DNA of 64,000 nt from Parenemella sanctibonifatiensis. GTDB lineage: Bacteria > Actinomycetota > Actinomycetes > Propionibacteriales > Propionibacteriaceae. A model generated the notes under the pieces. It saw nothing but the letters and a program-made list of their open reading frames with translations, was not told where the DNA came from and ran no database searches. The stretch is from the NCBI RefSeq assembly GCF_002250565.1, contig NZ_NMVJ01000001.1:1-64000 (forward strand). The letters are read 5' to 3'. How positions within the stretch are numbered: position 1 is the first letter of the stretch; every line of letters begins with the position of its first letter. Below are positions 8,009-16,336 of this stretch, piece by piece. Position numbers and translations under genes: made by a program.

Positions 8009-9096
8009 GCGAGCACAAGAAGCTGCGGGCTGCCGTCGTCGGCCTGGGGTACGCCGGCACCGAGCACATGCGCGGTTATGTCGCCGACCCCGACGTCGAG
8101 CTGGTCGCGATCGCCGGCCACGAACCGGACCGGCTGCAGGAGCTGAGCGAGGAGTTCGGCGGGGCCGAGACCTACACCAGCCAGGACGAACTCATCGAGA
8201 ACGCTGCCATCGACGTGCTCAGCCTGGCGACTCCGACTGCGCTGCACGCACCGGCCGCGATCGCCGCGCTCAACCGGGGCATCCACGTCCTCACCGAGAA
8301 GCCGATGGCCGAGACTCTGGAGGCGGCGACCCGGATGAGCGAGGCGGCCCGGGCGAACGACCGGGTGCTGCAGGTGACCTTCAACCAGCGCCACCAGCCC
8401 GCCACCCAGGCCGCGCTCAAGGCGGTCGCCGATGGCGAACTCGGCTCGATCTATCTGGCGAAGGCACGCTGGTCCCGGTCCTGGGGCATCCCGGGTCTGG
8501 ACTCGTGGTTTGCCCGCAAGTCGATGGCCGGCGGCGGCCCGCTGATGGATCTGGGCATCCACATGCTTGACCTGGGGTTGTTGCTGATGGGCGAACCGGC
8601 CCCGGTGCGGGTGACGGCAGCCACGTACGCCGCCTTCGGTCCGCGTGGCCTGGGTGGTCCGGTCAACTCCCGCAAGACCGCCGGCCCCCAGGGCACCTAC
8701 GACGTGGAGGACCTGGGCACCGCCTTCGTCCGAATGGGCAATGGCGCCACGCTGCTGCTCGAGTCGAGCTGGGCCCAGCACATCCCCCACGACGAGGGCA
8801 GGGTCGAGCTCTACGGCGACGAAGGGTCATTGGTGTTGGAACTGGCCAGCGGCACGGGTCGACCCCCGCACGCTGCGCTGACCCGGGTCTGCGCCGCCGA
8901 TGACATCACCCAGACCGAGCTGCCGCTGGGATCAGGCGGCGGCCACAAAGTGGCGGTCGCCGAGTTCCTGGCCGCGGTCCGAGCCGGCGCCCCGGACTAC
9001 GGCACCGTCGGCCTGCGGCGTACCGCCGTGATCCAGGCCCTGTTCGACTCCGCCGAAGCGGGTCACGAAGTCGAGGTCGCCTCCCCCGAGTTGTGA
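8005..9096 (+). CDS. Gfo/Idh/MocA-family NAD(P)-dependent oxidoreductase (ThuA partner)
   Basis: 363 residues. The N-terminal Rossmann fold starts VVGLGYAGTEHMRGY (a G-x-G-x-x-G variant), followed by the NAD-ribose loop and the hallmark LTEKPMAETLEAATRM with the catalytic-type Lys of EKP near residue 97. The C-terminal domain includes GGGPLMDLGIHMLDLGLLLMG, carrying the D-x-G-x-H-x-x-D active-site helix. These are sugar or polyol dehydrogenases. Coupled by 4 bases to the ThuA-like gene, it most likely oxidises or reduces the sugar that ThuA handles. It ends 14 bases from the convergent second Gfo/Idh gene. Confidence 0.9.
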   Translation: MSEHKKLRAAVVGLGYAGTEHMRGYVADPDVELVAIAGHEPDRLQELSEEFGGAETYTSQDELIENAAIDVLSLATPTALHAPAAIAALNRGIHVLTEKPMAETLEAATRMSEAARANDRVLQVTFNQRHQPATQAALKAVADGELGSIYLAKARWSRSWGIPGLDSWFARKSMAGGGPLMDLGIHMLDLGLLLMGEPAPVRVTAATYAAFGPRGLGGPVNSRKTAGPQGTYDVEDLGTAFVRMGNGATLLLESSWAQHIPHDEGRVELYGDEGSLVLELASGTGRPPHAALTRVCAADDITQTELPLGSGGGHKVAVAEFLAAVRAGAPDYGTVGLRRTAVIQALFDSAEAGHEVEVASPEL

Positions 9097-9110
9097 TACT
9101 CGGGTGGGGA

Positions 9111-10301
9111 TCAGCCCTGTGGGCGAAAGATCCCGGCTGCAGCCGGGGTCGCCCACGGGGCACCGACCTCGGCGAAGCCGCGGTGCTCCAGCGCCGCCCG
9201 CAGCAACCAGTCGTCGACGTCGGCGACCACCGGATGGGCCTGGTCGTCGCTGTCACGCCACTCCATGTACGCCTCCGGGACCGCCTCGATCGGGCCGGTC
9301 TGGGTGGCCTCCAGCACCGCCATGAATGGCAGTGACGCCGTCAATGGGCTGATCAGATCGGCCTCGCCAACACGATGGGCCAGCAGGTTGTCCAGCAGCG
9401 AGGTCCGCTCGAATCGGGTCTCTGTCAGCACCTGGTCGCCGGCCAGGAGCACCAGTCGGTCCTCGTTGTAGAAGAACCGCGCCACCTTGTCGCTGCCGGT
9501 GATCTGGACCCAGGCCGGACCGTGGTCGGGACTGACCAGGGACAACGCCAGTGACAGTGGCGGCGTGGCCGCGCCGGCGGCGTCCTCGGCCGCCACATTG
9601 ATCCACGCCAGGTCATCGGCCTCGATCGGGTTGGCGTGATAGAGCTCGGTGCGTACCTCGCTGATCTGTTCGATCCGGTCGATCCCGGCCATCCCCAGCG
9701 CACAGCGCACCGCATGGGCCAACGGGTTGGTGGACACTCCGTCGCCGACCCGGAGTTGGTTCAAGGTACGCCGGCCCGCCCACGGTGCCCGCTGCCAGTA
9801 CTGGCGGCGGCGCAACCACGGCCCCACCCCACTGATGCCCTGCAGCTCGCCGAGCTCGCCACTGAGAATCAGGTCAGCAATCGCGGGCAGACCGAGCGAC
9901 CCTTGGGTCTGGAAGCCGACCTGCAACGCGCGGCCGGTCTCCTCGATGGTCTGCTGCAACTGGTACGCCTCGGCCAGGCTGGAGACCGGTGGCTTCTCGA
10001 CGTACACGTCGACGCCGCTGCGCAGCGCCAGCTCGGCCATCGGCAGGTGGGTGTTGATCGGCGTCGCCAGGATCACGACCTCGGGCGCGGCCTCGGCGAG
10101 CATGGTCTCCAGGTCGACGTACCAAGGCGCTTCGAGGTCCTGACCATCGGCGTACGGGTCGGCGATGCCGACCAGATCCACCGCGCCGGCCGCCACCCGT
10201 GGCGCCAACTGGCCGCGGTGGCGCCGGCCATAGCCGTTCGCTCCGACCAATCCGACTCGCGTGGGCTCTCCCTGCTGAGTCGGCTCTGCTGCGTCGGTCA
10301 C
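9111..10301 (-). CDS. Gfo/Idh/MocA-family oxidoreductase (LacI-regulated)
   Basis: 396 residues, of the same superfamily as the convergent gene but clearly a different subfamily. The Rossmann start is VGLVGANGYGRRHRGQL, the EKP motif is VYVEKPPVSSLAEAYQL, and the substrate domain contains VSTNPLAHAVRCALGMAG in place of the usual D-x-G-x-H helix. The N-terminus has about 13 extra acidic residues. A LacI-type operator lies 17-28 bases upstream of its start (10318-10325), so it probably belongs to the uronate regulon although uxaA on its upstream side ends 53 bases away. It could fill the missing tagaturonate/fructuronate reductase step; this is inference. Confidence 0.85.
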   Translation of the reverse strand: MTDAAEPTQQGEPTRVGLVGANGYGRRHRGQLAPRVAAGAVDLVGIADPYADGQDLEAPWYVDLETMLAEAAPEVVILATPINTHLPMAELALRSGVDVYVEKPPVSSLAEAYQLQQTIEETGRALQVGFQTQGSLGLPAIADLILSGELGELQGISGVGPWLRRRQYWQRAPWAGRRTLNQLRVGDGVSTNPLAHAVRCALGMAGIDRIEQISEVRTELYHANPIEADDLAWINVAAEDAAGAATPPLSLALSLVSPDHGPAWVQITGSDKVARFFYNEDRLVLLAGDQVLTETRFERTSLLDNLLAHRVGEADLISPLTASLPFMAVLEATQTGPIEAVPEAYMEWRDSDDQAHPVVADVDDWLLRAALEHRGFAEVGAPWATPAAAGIFRPQG

Positions 10302-10313
10302 GTCGTTGCTCCG

Positions 10314-10329
10314 ATCGAAACGTTTGTTT
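10314..10329. promoter_or_regulatory. LacI-family operator before the Gfo/Idh gene
   Basis: ATCGAAACGTTTGTTT contains the palindromic core AAACGTTT (10318-10325) with the central CG typical of LacI-family operators. It sits in the 53-base gap between uxaA and the Gfo/Idh gene, close to the latter's start. A second core with the same AAnCGnTT form is at 13017-13024, beside the LacI gene itself. Confidence 0.6.
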
Positions 10330-10354
10330 CCGGGAGCCTAGCGCGTACGCCCGG

Positions 10355-11905
10355 TCAGAGGACGGCGCCGATCTGCCACGGCACCATCTCCTCCGAGCCG
10401 GCCCCCAACTCCTCACTGAAGGTCTTCTCTCCCGACGCCACCGCACAGATCAGGTCGAGCAACTTCTCGCCCAGCTCAGGAATGGTGGCGCGCCCGTCGA
10501 CAACGGCCCCGCAGTCCATGTCCATGTCGCCGGCCATGGCGGTGGCCATCGTGGAGTTGGTGGCGATCTTGATGGTCGGGGCCGGCTTGGACCCGAAGAC
10601 CGAGCCGCGGCCCGTGGTGAAGCAGATCAGGTTGGCGCCGCCGGCGACCATGCCGGTCGCCGACACCGGGTCGTAGCCGGGGGTGTCCATGTGCACGAGG
10701 CCCATCCCGGTCCGCAGCGGCGCGGCGTAGTCCACCACGGCCGACAGCGGCGCATGCCCGGCCTTGGCGACCGCGCCGAGTGACTTCTCCACGATGGTGG
10801 TGATGCCGCCGGCCTTGTTGCCGGCCGATGGGTTGCCGTCCATGGTGGTGCCGTGCGAGGCCGTGTACTCCTCCCACCAGTCGATCCGACGCAGCAGCTC
10901 GGCTGCCACCTCCGGGTCGGTGGCGCGGGCCGCCAGCAGATGCTCGGCTCCGAACACCTCCGGTGTCTCGCCCAGGATGGACGTGCCGCCGGCGGCAACG
11001 ATCGCATCGGAGGCATAGCCCAGCACCGGATTGGCCGACATCCCCGACCAGGCATCCGAGCCGCCGCACTGCAGACCCAGCACCAGCTTGTCCAGGCCAA
11101 CCGGCTGTCGCTGCGTGACACCGACCTGGTCGGCGAGGGCCTTGACCACCTCGGCACCGCGTGCAATCGCCTCCCGGCTGCCGCCGAGCTCCTGGATGGT
11201 GAAGTCCACCACCGGCTTGTCGATCTGACCGATCTGCTCCATCAGGCCCTGCACGGTGTTGATCTCGCAGCCCAGCCCCACCACGACCAGGCCGGCAATG
11301 TTGACGTGTTGGGCATACCCACTGAGGGTCCGGCGCAGGATGTCCCACCCCATCCCCTCGTCAGCCAGGCCACAGCCCGAGGTATGGGTCAGCGCAACTA
11401 CACCGTCGATGCCGGGCAGGTCAACGCCGTCGAACTGGCGGGCGATCAGCTTGGCGACCGTGGCCGAGCAGTTCACCGACGTGAGGATGCCGATGTAGTT
11501 GCGGGTCGCGACGCTGCCGTCGGCGCGCACGATGCCCTGGAAGGTACGCTCCCGGGTCTGCGCGAAGCCCGGCTTCACGGCGGCCTTCTCGACCCCTTCG
11601 CGGCTGGCCCGCTCGGGCATGCCGAGATTGTGGCTGTGGATGTGGCCGCCCAGCTCGACGTCGGCGGTGAGGACGCCAATCACCTGGCCGTACTTGTGGA
11701 CCAGATCACCGGCGGCCATCCTCCGCAGCGCGACCTTGTGGCCGGCCGGCACCGGGCCGCCGCCGTCAGCGCCGAGCACCGGCACGGTGGCGCCGGCACT
11801 GGTGCGGGCCCGGTGGCTCTCAGGGATCTCGTGCAGCGCCACCGCGACATCGTCGTGGGGCGAGACGAGCAGCAGGTCAGTCACGTCAGATGTGGTGGTG
11901 GTCAT
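10355..11905 (-). CDS. uxaA: UxaA-family hydro-lyase (altronate/galactarate dehydratase type)
   Basis: 516 residues. A small SAF-like domain (residues about 10-95, ending HIHSHNLGMP) is followed by the large UxaA domain. The large domain shows IVRADGSVATRNYIGILTSV, VALTHTSGCGL, LVVVGLGCEINTVQGLMEQ, LGLQCGGSDAWSGMSANPVL, and near the end FTTGRGSVFGSKPAPTIKIA and AGDMDMDCGAV. Family members dehydrate altronate or galactarate to keto-deoxy acids. UxaC and a LacI regulator next door favour altronate (product 2-keto-3-deoxygluconate). GarD-type galactarate dehydratase is the main alternative. Its start overlaps the lacI stop by 4 bases (ATGA), so regulator and dehydratase are co-translated. Confidence 0.88.
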   Translation of the reverse strand: MTTTTSDVTDLLLVSPHDDVAVALHEIPESHRARTSAGATVPVLGADGGGPVPAGHKVALRRMAAGDLVHKYGQVIGVLTADVELGGHIHSHNLGMPERASREGVEKAAVKPGFAQTRERTFQGIVRADGSVATRNYIGILTSVNCSATVAKLIARQFDGVDLPGIDGVVALTHTSGCGLADEGMGWDILRRTLSGYAQHVNIAGLVVVGLGCEINTVQGLMEQIGQIDKPVVDFTIQELGGSREAIARGAEVVKALADQVGVTQRQPVGLDKLVLGLQCGGSDAWSGMSANPVLGYASDAIVAAGGTSILGETPEVFGAEHLLAARATDPEVAAELLRRIDWWEEYTASHGTTMDGNPSAGNKAGGITTIVEKSLGAVAKAGHAPLSAVVDYAAPLRTGMGLVHMDTPGYDPVSATGMVAGGANLICFTTGRGSVFGSKPAPTIKIATNSTMATAMAGDMDMDCGAVVDGRATIPELGEKLLDLICAVASGEKTFSEELGAGSEEMVPWQIGAVL

Positions 11906-12966
11906 CGGATGCTCCCCAGGGCAGTGGCGGGTGAATCGGTGTCAGAAGGGTGGTCGGACGCGGGTCGGTGCGGGCTGAGGCCCGTGCTGGCGCGCACCAC
12001 CAGGTCGGCTGACAGCCGCAGCTGTCGCGGCAGCGGGCGCGGGCGGTCCTCGTCGACCCGTTCCAGCAGGCCGCTGAGCAGTTCCATGGCGCTGCGGCCC
12101 AGCTCGGCCCGGGGCACCGCGACCGTGGTGAGCGCCGGGTCAACCACGCTGGCCAGCGGGATGTCATCACAGCCAACCACGCTGACCTGACCGGGCACGT
12201 CGATGCCGTGCCGACGGAGTCGGTTCACGACGCCCAGTCCGACCAGGTCATCGAAGGCGACCACGGCCGTGGCTCCACTGGCAACCACCAGGTCGGCTGC
12301 CTGTCGGCCGCCGTCATGGGTGGGCGGCATCGCGCCGAGGCACAGCACCTCCACGCCTTCGCGGGCAGCGGCCCGCTCCAGCCCCTCGCGGCGTCGAGCG
12401 CCAGCCCAGGAGCCGGCGGGCCCATCGGCGTACGCGATCCGGCGGTGGCCCAGCGCGACCAGGTTGGTGACCACCCGTTCCATGGCGCTGGCCATGTCGA
12501 CGGAGACGCTGGTCCACCCCTCGAGCTCCCGGTTGACCAGCACGATGCCCAGGCCCGGATGGGCGCGCTGCAACGCCTCGAGATCGGCTGGCTCCGAGCG
12601 CGGTGCGCACAGGATGAGGCCGTCGACCTGACTCGCCAGCGATTGCAGCGCTTCGAGCTCTCGGCCGACCTGTTCGTCGGTGTCACTGACGACCACCTCA
12701 TTGCCCAGGGTGCGGGCTTGCGACTGGATCGCCTTGACCACCTCGGCGAAGAAGGGATTGGCGAGGTCAGCCACCAGCACCGCGACCAGACCGGTACGAC
12801 CACCGATCAGGCGTTGCGCGGCCCGGTTGGGGCGATAGCCCAGATCGGCGGCAGCGCGGCGTACCCGATGGTGGGTCACCGATTCCGAGCTCGGGTTGGC
12901 CAACGCCCGCGACACCGTCGCCGGGGAGACGCCGGCTCGCCGCGCCACGTCCTTGATGGTCGCCAT
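11902..12966 (-). CDS. LacI-family transcriptional regulator of the uronate genes
   Basis: 354 residues from the ATG at 12966, which has AAAGGAG 4 bases upstream; an in-frame ATG six codons earlier lacks that spacing. The helix-turn-helix reads TIKDVARRAGVSPATVSRAL and the hinge includes PNRAAQRLIGG. The ligand-binding core has the usual periplasmic-binding-like blocks (LVAVLVADLANPFFAEVVKA, VSVVGCDDIPLASVVDPALT). It is transcribed first in the lacI-uxaA unit and divergently from uxaC, with an operator in between. The inducer is likely a uronate or its isomer, by context. Confidence 0.92.
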   Translation of the reverse strand: MATIKDVARRAGVSPATVSRALANPSSESVTHHRVRRAAADLGYRPNRAAQRLIGGRTGLVAVLVADLANPFFAEVVKAIQSQARTLGNEVVVSDTDEQVGRELEALQSLASQVDGLILCAPRSEPADLEALQRAHPGLGIVLVNRELEGWTSVSVDMASAMERVVTNLVALGHRRIAYADGPAGSWAGARRREGLERAAAREGVEVLCLGAMPPTHDGGRQAADLVVASGATAVVAFDDLVGLGVVNRLRRHGIDVPGQVSVVGCDDIPLASVVDPALTTVAVPRAELGRSAMELLSGLLERVDEDRPRPLPRQLRLSADLVVRASTGLSPHRPASDHPSDTDSPATALGSIR

Positions 12967-13004
12967 CCGACTCCTTTCTCCCACACCCGTCAGCCACGAC
13001 CGCG

Positions 13005-13027
13005 TGAAACGCGCGCAATCGTTTTCA
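13005..13027. promoter_or_regulatory. LacI-family operator in the lacI-uxaC divergent region
   Basis: The core AATCGTTT (13017-13024) has the AAnCGnTT form of LacI operators. It lies within a looser inverted repeat TGAAACG (13005-13011) and CGTTTTCA (13020-13027). It is 39 bases upstream of the LacI start and about 180 bases upstream of uxaC, so it can control both directions. Confidence 0.55.
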
Positions 13028-13140
13028 TGTCAGGCTTCACAGCCTATGTCAGCGGTTTGCCCCGGGCAACCGTCCCCGATCCTGGCTGCTACCGTGTCCC
13101 CATCAGCGGCGGGGGTGGAAACCTTTTCACGCTCGCACCG

Positions 13141-13185
13141 CTCCATCGAACACCCATCCATCGAATACCGCTCCATCGAACACCG
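13141..13185 (+). repeat. Three 15-bp tandem repeats in front of uxaC
   Basis: Units CTCCATCGAACACCC (13141-13155), ATCCATCGAATACCG (13156-13170) and CTCCATCGAACACCG (13171-13185) are head to tail. They end 10 bases before the uxaC ribosome site GGAGG (13196-13200), so they lie in the promoter or mRNA leader. The role is unknown; copy number could tune expression. Confidence 0.8.
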
Positions 13186-13206
13186 AGGCGACACCGGAGG
13201 TTGACC

Positions 13207-14628
13207 ATGGCTGAACTCACCCTGCATCCCGACCGCGCCCTGCCCACCGAGCCGGCAGTACGCGACATCGCCCGTGAGCTCTACCAGCAGGTCAAGGACC
13301 TGCCGTTGGTGTGCATGCACGGACACGTCGACCCGAAGCTGCTCCTGGAGGACAAGCCCTTCACCGATGCGGCCGACCTGTTCGTCACCAAGGACCACTA
13401 CGTCATCCGGATGCTGGTCTCCCAGGGCATGACCAACTCCCAGTTCGGCGTCCCGGACCGCACCGGTGCCCCGCACGAGACCGACCCGCGCGAGATGTGG
13501 CGGCGGGTCTGCGAGGGGTGGAAGTTCTTCCGCGGCACCCCCTCGCGTTACTGGCTCGAGCACGAGATCAGCGAGGTGCTGGGACTGAAGCTGCGTCCCA
13601 GCGCGGAGACCGCCGACGAGCTCTACGACCAGATCGGCGAGAAGCTGGCCCAGCCCGCGTTCAAGCCGCGCGCGCTCTTCGACCGTTTCAAGATCGAGAT
13701 CCTGGCCACCACCGACCCTGCCACCTCGCCGCTGGCTGAGCACCAGGCCCTCGCGGACCAGGGCTGGGGCGAAAAGGTGGTGCCGACGATGCGCCCCGAC
13801 AGCCTCTACAACGTCGCGCTGGCGACCTGGAATGCCGAGATCGACGAGCTCAGCGAGATGACCGGGATCGAGGCAGGCGACTACCACGGCTTCCTCGATG
13901 CGCTGCGCAAGCGTCGTCAGGATTTCATCGCGATGGGCTCGCGAGCCACCGACCACGCCTGCACCGACGCCAACCTGTGGCCGCTGGAGCAGGCTGAGGC
14001 CGAGCGGATGTACGCCGCTGGCCGCGCCGGCACCATCACCGAGGAGGAGGCGGAGCGGTTCTACCGCCACCTGCTCTACATCACTGCCGAACTGAGCTGT
14101 GACGACGGCCTGGTGATGCAGTTCCACCCCGGCTCGGTGCGCAACTACGACGCCGAGACCTTCGAGCGCTACGGCGCCGACGCCGGCATCGACATCCCGC
14201 AGGCAGTCGAGTTCACCCAGGGCCTGCGGCCGTTGCTGGACCGGTTCGGGCACCATCCGAACTTCCGCTTCATCGCCTTCACGATGGACGAGGACGCCTA
14301 CAGCCGCGAGCTGGCACCATTGGCCGGCGTGTTCCCGGCCATGAAGCTCGGTGCGCCATGGTGGTTTCTCGACACCGCCGGTGCGATGGAGCGGTTCCGT
14401 GAGGCCGTCACCGACACCGCCGGCTTCTACAACACCGCCGGTTTCGTTGACGACACCCGCGCCTTTGCCTCCATTCCGGCCCGCCACGACCTCGCTCGCC
14501 GGGTCGACTGCGGCTTCCTGGCCGGCTTGGTGGCCCGCCACTCCCTCGACCTGGACGAGGCCGCGGAAACCGCAGTCGACATGGCGTACAACTGGGTCGA
14601 GGAGTGTTACCCGGCACTGCGGGGCTGA
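13207..14628 (+). CDS. uxaC: Glucuronate isomerase (uronate isomerase)
   Basis: 473 residues, the family's usual length (about 470). It interconverts D-glucuronate/D-fructuronate and D-galacturonate/D-tagaturonate. An amidohydrolase-type TIM barrel is seen with the metal motif CMHGHVDPKLLLEDKPF near residue 40, FDRFKIEILATTDPATSPL, and the C-terminal MKLGAPWWFLDT and ARRVDCGFLAGLVARHSLD blocks. The ATG follows GGAGG by 6 bases. It is transcribed divergently from the LacI gene, across an operator and three tandem repeats. With UxaA it covers the isomerisation and dehydration steps; a reductase (UxaB/UxuB) is not recognisable nearby. Confidence 0.96.
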   Translation: MAELTLHPDRALPTEPAVRDIARELYQQVKDLPLVCMHGHVDPKLLLEDKPFTDAADLFVTKDHYVIRMLVSQGMTNSQFGVPDRTGAPHETDPREMWRRVCEGWKFFRGTPSRYWLEHEISEVLGLKLRPSAETADELYDQIGEKLAQPAFKPRALFDRFKIEILATTDPATSPLAEHQALADQGWGEKVVPTMRPDSLYNVALATWNAEIDELSEMTGIEAGDYHGFLDALRKRRQDFIAMGSRATDHACTDANLWPLEQAEAERMYAAGRAGTITEEEAERFYRHLLYITAELSCDDGLVMQFHPGSVRNYDAETFERYGADAGIDIPQAVEFTQGLRPLLDRFGHHPNFRFIAFTMDEDAYSRELAPLAGVFPAMKLGAPWWFLDTAGAMERFREAVTDTAGFYNTAGFVDDTRAFASIPARHDLARRVDCGFLAGLVARHSLDLDEAAETAVDMAYNWVEECYPALRG

Positions 14629-14647
14629 CCCTGTCGCCCCGGTCCCT

Positions 14648-14680
14648 GGTCAGGGGATGAGAATGGCTCGTCCCCTGACC
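14648..14680. terminator. Hairpin between convergent uxaC and alcohol dehydrogenase genes
   Basis: GGTCAGGGGA (14648-14657) and TCCCCTGACC (14671-14680) form a perfect 10-bp stem with extra GAG/CTC pairing inside. It overlaps the last codons of the dehydrogenase and lies 20 bases after the uxaC stop. There is no T-run, so a role as terminator for the two converging transcripts is only plausible. Confidence 0.4.
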
Positions 14681-15675
14681 TTGCCCGCATCCAGATCGTC
14701 GATGGCCTGCTGGAAGTCGGCCAGGGCGTACTGCTGCGTGTGCAGCGTGACCTTGCCTTGGGCGGCCAGCGCCATCAGGTCCTGCAGGTCGGCATAGGTG
14801 CCGACCAGGTTGCCGATGAAGTTGATCTCGTTGGAGATGACGTCGATGGTGGCCACGTTGATGTTCTCGCCGTAGCCGATGACGTAGTAGAAGCCGGCTC
14901 GGCGCAGCATGCGTACGTTCTCCGAGGTCGCTCCGCCCTCCCCCACGAAGTCGAGGATGGCCTGGGCGCCGTGGCCACCGGTGAGTTCCAACAACTGCTC
15001 GACGTGGCTGCCGTCAGCCAGGATGGTGTGGTCCGCGCCGAGGTCGACCGCCAGCGCGAGCGCTTCCGGGTTGCGGTCGATCACCACCAGGGTGGCGCTG
15101 GACATGGCCCGCATGCACTGGATGCCGATGTGGCCCAGTCCGCCGGCGCCGACGATCAGGCAGACCTCGCCGGGACGCAGCAGCTTGGCGGCCTTCGCGG
15201 CGGCATGCTGGGCGGTCAGCCCGGCATCGGCGAGGGCTGCGACATCGGCAGGCTCCAGCGAATCATCCAGCTTCACGCAGCTGCGCGCCGAGGTGCGCAG
15301 ATAGTCGGCGTAGCCGCCGTGGGTGTCGATGCCGGGGAACTGGTTGTTCTCGCAGTGCACGTCGTCACCGAGTCGGCACGCCCGACACAAGCCGCAGGTG
15401 AGCAGCGGATGCAGGATCACCTTGTCGCCGACGGCAACATTGGTGACGGCCTCGCCGACCTGGTGCACCCAGCCGGCATTCTCGTGGCCGATCGTGTAGG
15501 GCAACTCGACATGGGACTTCTCGGCCCACTGGCCCTCGAGGACGTGCAGGTCGGTGCGGCAGACACCGGCCGCACCAATCTTCACGATGACGTCCAATGG
15601 CCCCTGCAACTCGGGTTCGGGGACGTCAGTCATCTGTAACTTCTCGTGGTAACCCACCACCTGGACAGCGCGCAT
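14650..15675 (-). CDS. Zinc-dependent alcohol dehydrogenase (MDR superfamily)
   Basis: 341 residues. The catalytic zinc ligands are visible: Cys in AAGVCRTDLHVLEGQ (about residue 38), His-Glu in YTIGHENAGWVHQVGE (about 62-63). The structural zinc loop is LLTCGLCRACRLGDDVHCENN (about 94-115). The NAD-binding glycines are in VGAGGLGHIGIQCMRAM, followed by VVIDRNPEAL, where the Asp suggests NAD rather than NADP. This is a primary/secondary alcohol or polyol dehydrogenase; the closest look-alikes are NAD-dependent alcohol dehydrogenases of the propanol-preferring/polyol type. Its place after uxaC suggests sugar-alcohol oxidation but it is on the other strand and may be independent. Confidence 0.88.
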   Translation of the reverse strand: MRAVQVVGYHEKLQMTDVPEPELQGPLDVIVKIGAAGVCRTDLHVLEGQWAEKSHVELPYTIGHENAGWVHQVGEAVTNVAVGDKVILHPLLTCGLCRACRLGDDVHCENNQFPGIDTHGGYADYLRTSARSCVKLDDSLEPADVAALADAGLTAQHAAAKAAKLLRPGEVCLIVGAGGLGHIGIQCMRAMSSATLVVIDRNPEALALAVDLGADHTILADGSHVEQLLELTGGHGAQAILDFVGEGGATSENVRMLRRAGFYYVIGYGENINVATIDVISNEINFIGNLVGTYADLQDLMALAAQGKVTLHTQQYALADFQQAIDDLDAGKVRGRAILIP

Positions 15676-15795
15676 GGCTCCTCCTCGGTTGCACCGACGG
15701 CCATCGTCGGCCTCGATGGGCTGACCCTACGACCTCCCCCCGACCGACGGTGTCGCGGGTGGCTCCTCCGCGCCTGCCGAACTCCGCCTCCGCGC

Positions 15796-15801
15796 TACCG
15801 T
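15796..15801 (+). promoter_or_regulatory. Leaderless-type -10 element (TACCGT) of ybaK
   Basis: TACCGT (TANNNT) ends 6 bases before the GTG at 15808 and there is no Shine-Dalgarno sequence. This is the same geometry as other leaderless starts in the window. Confidence 0.5.
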
Positions 15802-15807
15802 GACAGG

Positions 15808-16314
15808 GTGAGTGATCCCACCGCTGACCCAGCCATCGACCCCGCCCACAACCCCGCCGTGGCGGCGGCGTACGCGTCTGGCCTGCAGCTGTCCGTACGC
15901 CAGCACGGCCGGGCCCGATCCCTGGCCGAGGCCGCCGAGCAGCGCGGCGTCCAACCGCGCCAGATCGTCAAGTCGATGGTCGTGCGGCACGGCGCTGACC
16001 ACACCATCGTGCTGGTGCCCGGCGACCGGGTGATCGCCTGGCCGAAGCTGCGGGCCGTGCTGGGCGTGACTCGCTCCACCATGCCGCCCGCCGACGAGGC
16101 CAAGGAGATCACCGGCTTTGCCCGCGGCACCATCACTCCCTTCGGCACCCGGACGCCGTTGCCGGTGGTGGCTGATGAGTTGGTGCCCCTGGGCGAGGTC
16201 TCGGTGGGCGGTGGCGCGCACGGGGTGGCGATCCACCTGGCCGGTGCCGACCTGCTGGAACACTTCGGGGCCCGGGTTGCCGATGTGACCGACCCGGACC
16301 CCGAATTGGGCTGA
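15808..16314 (+). CDS. YbaK/EbsC family aminoacyl-tRNA deacylase
   Basis: 168 residues from GTG at 15808. The YbaK/ProX editing fold is seen: ARSLAEAAEQRGVQPRQIVKSMVVRHG with the conserved Lys of the KSMV motif, VLVPGDRVIAWPKLRAVLG, and the Gly-rich GTITPFGTRTPLPVVADELV followed by VSVGGGAHGVAIHLAGADLL. Family members hydrolyse mischarged tRNAs (for example Cys- or Ala-tRNAPro) in the cytoplasm. The subtype (YbaK versus ProX) cannot be fixed here. The N-terminus is rich in DPA repeats. It converges on leuA with a 22-base gap. Confidence 0.85.
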   Translation: MSDPTADPAIDPAHNPAVAAAYASGLQLSVRQHGRARSLAEAAEQRGVQPRQIVKSMVVRHGADHTIVLVPGDRVIAWPKLRAVLGVTRSTMPPADEAKEITGFARGTITPFGTRTPLPVVADELVPLGEVSVGGGAHGVAIHLAGADLLEHFGARVADVTDPDPELG

Positions 16315-16336
16315 CTTTGGTTGCGCTGAGGACGCC

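Noticed and set aside
13146-13184. LexA/SOS box suggested by TCGAAC repeats
   Set aside because: The units are direct, not inverted, and lack the GTTCGA half at the correct distance.
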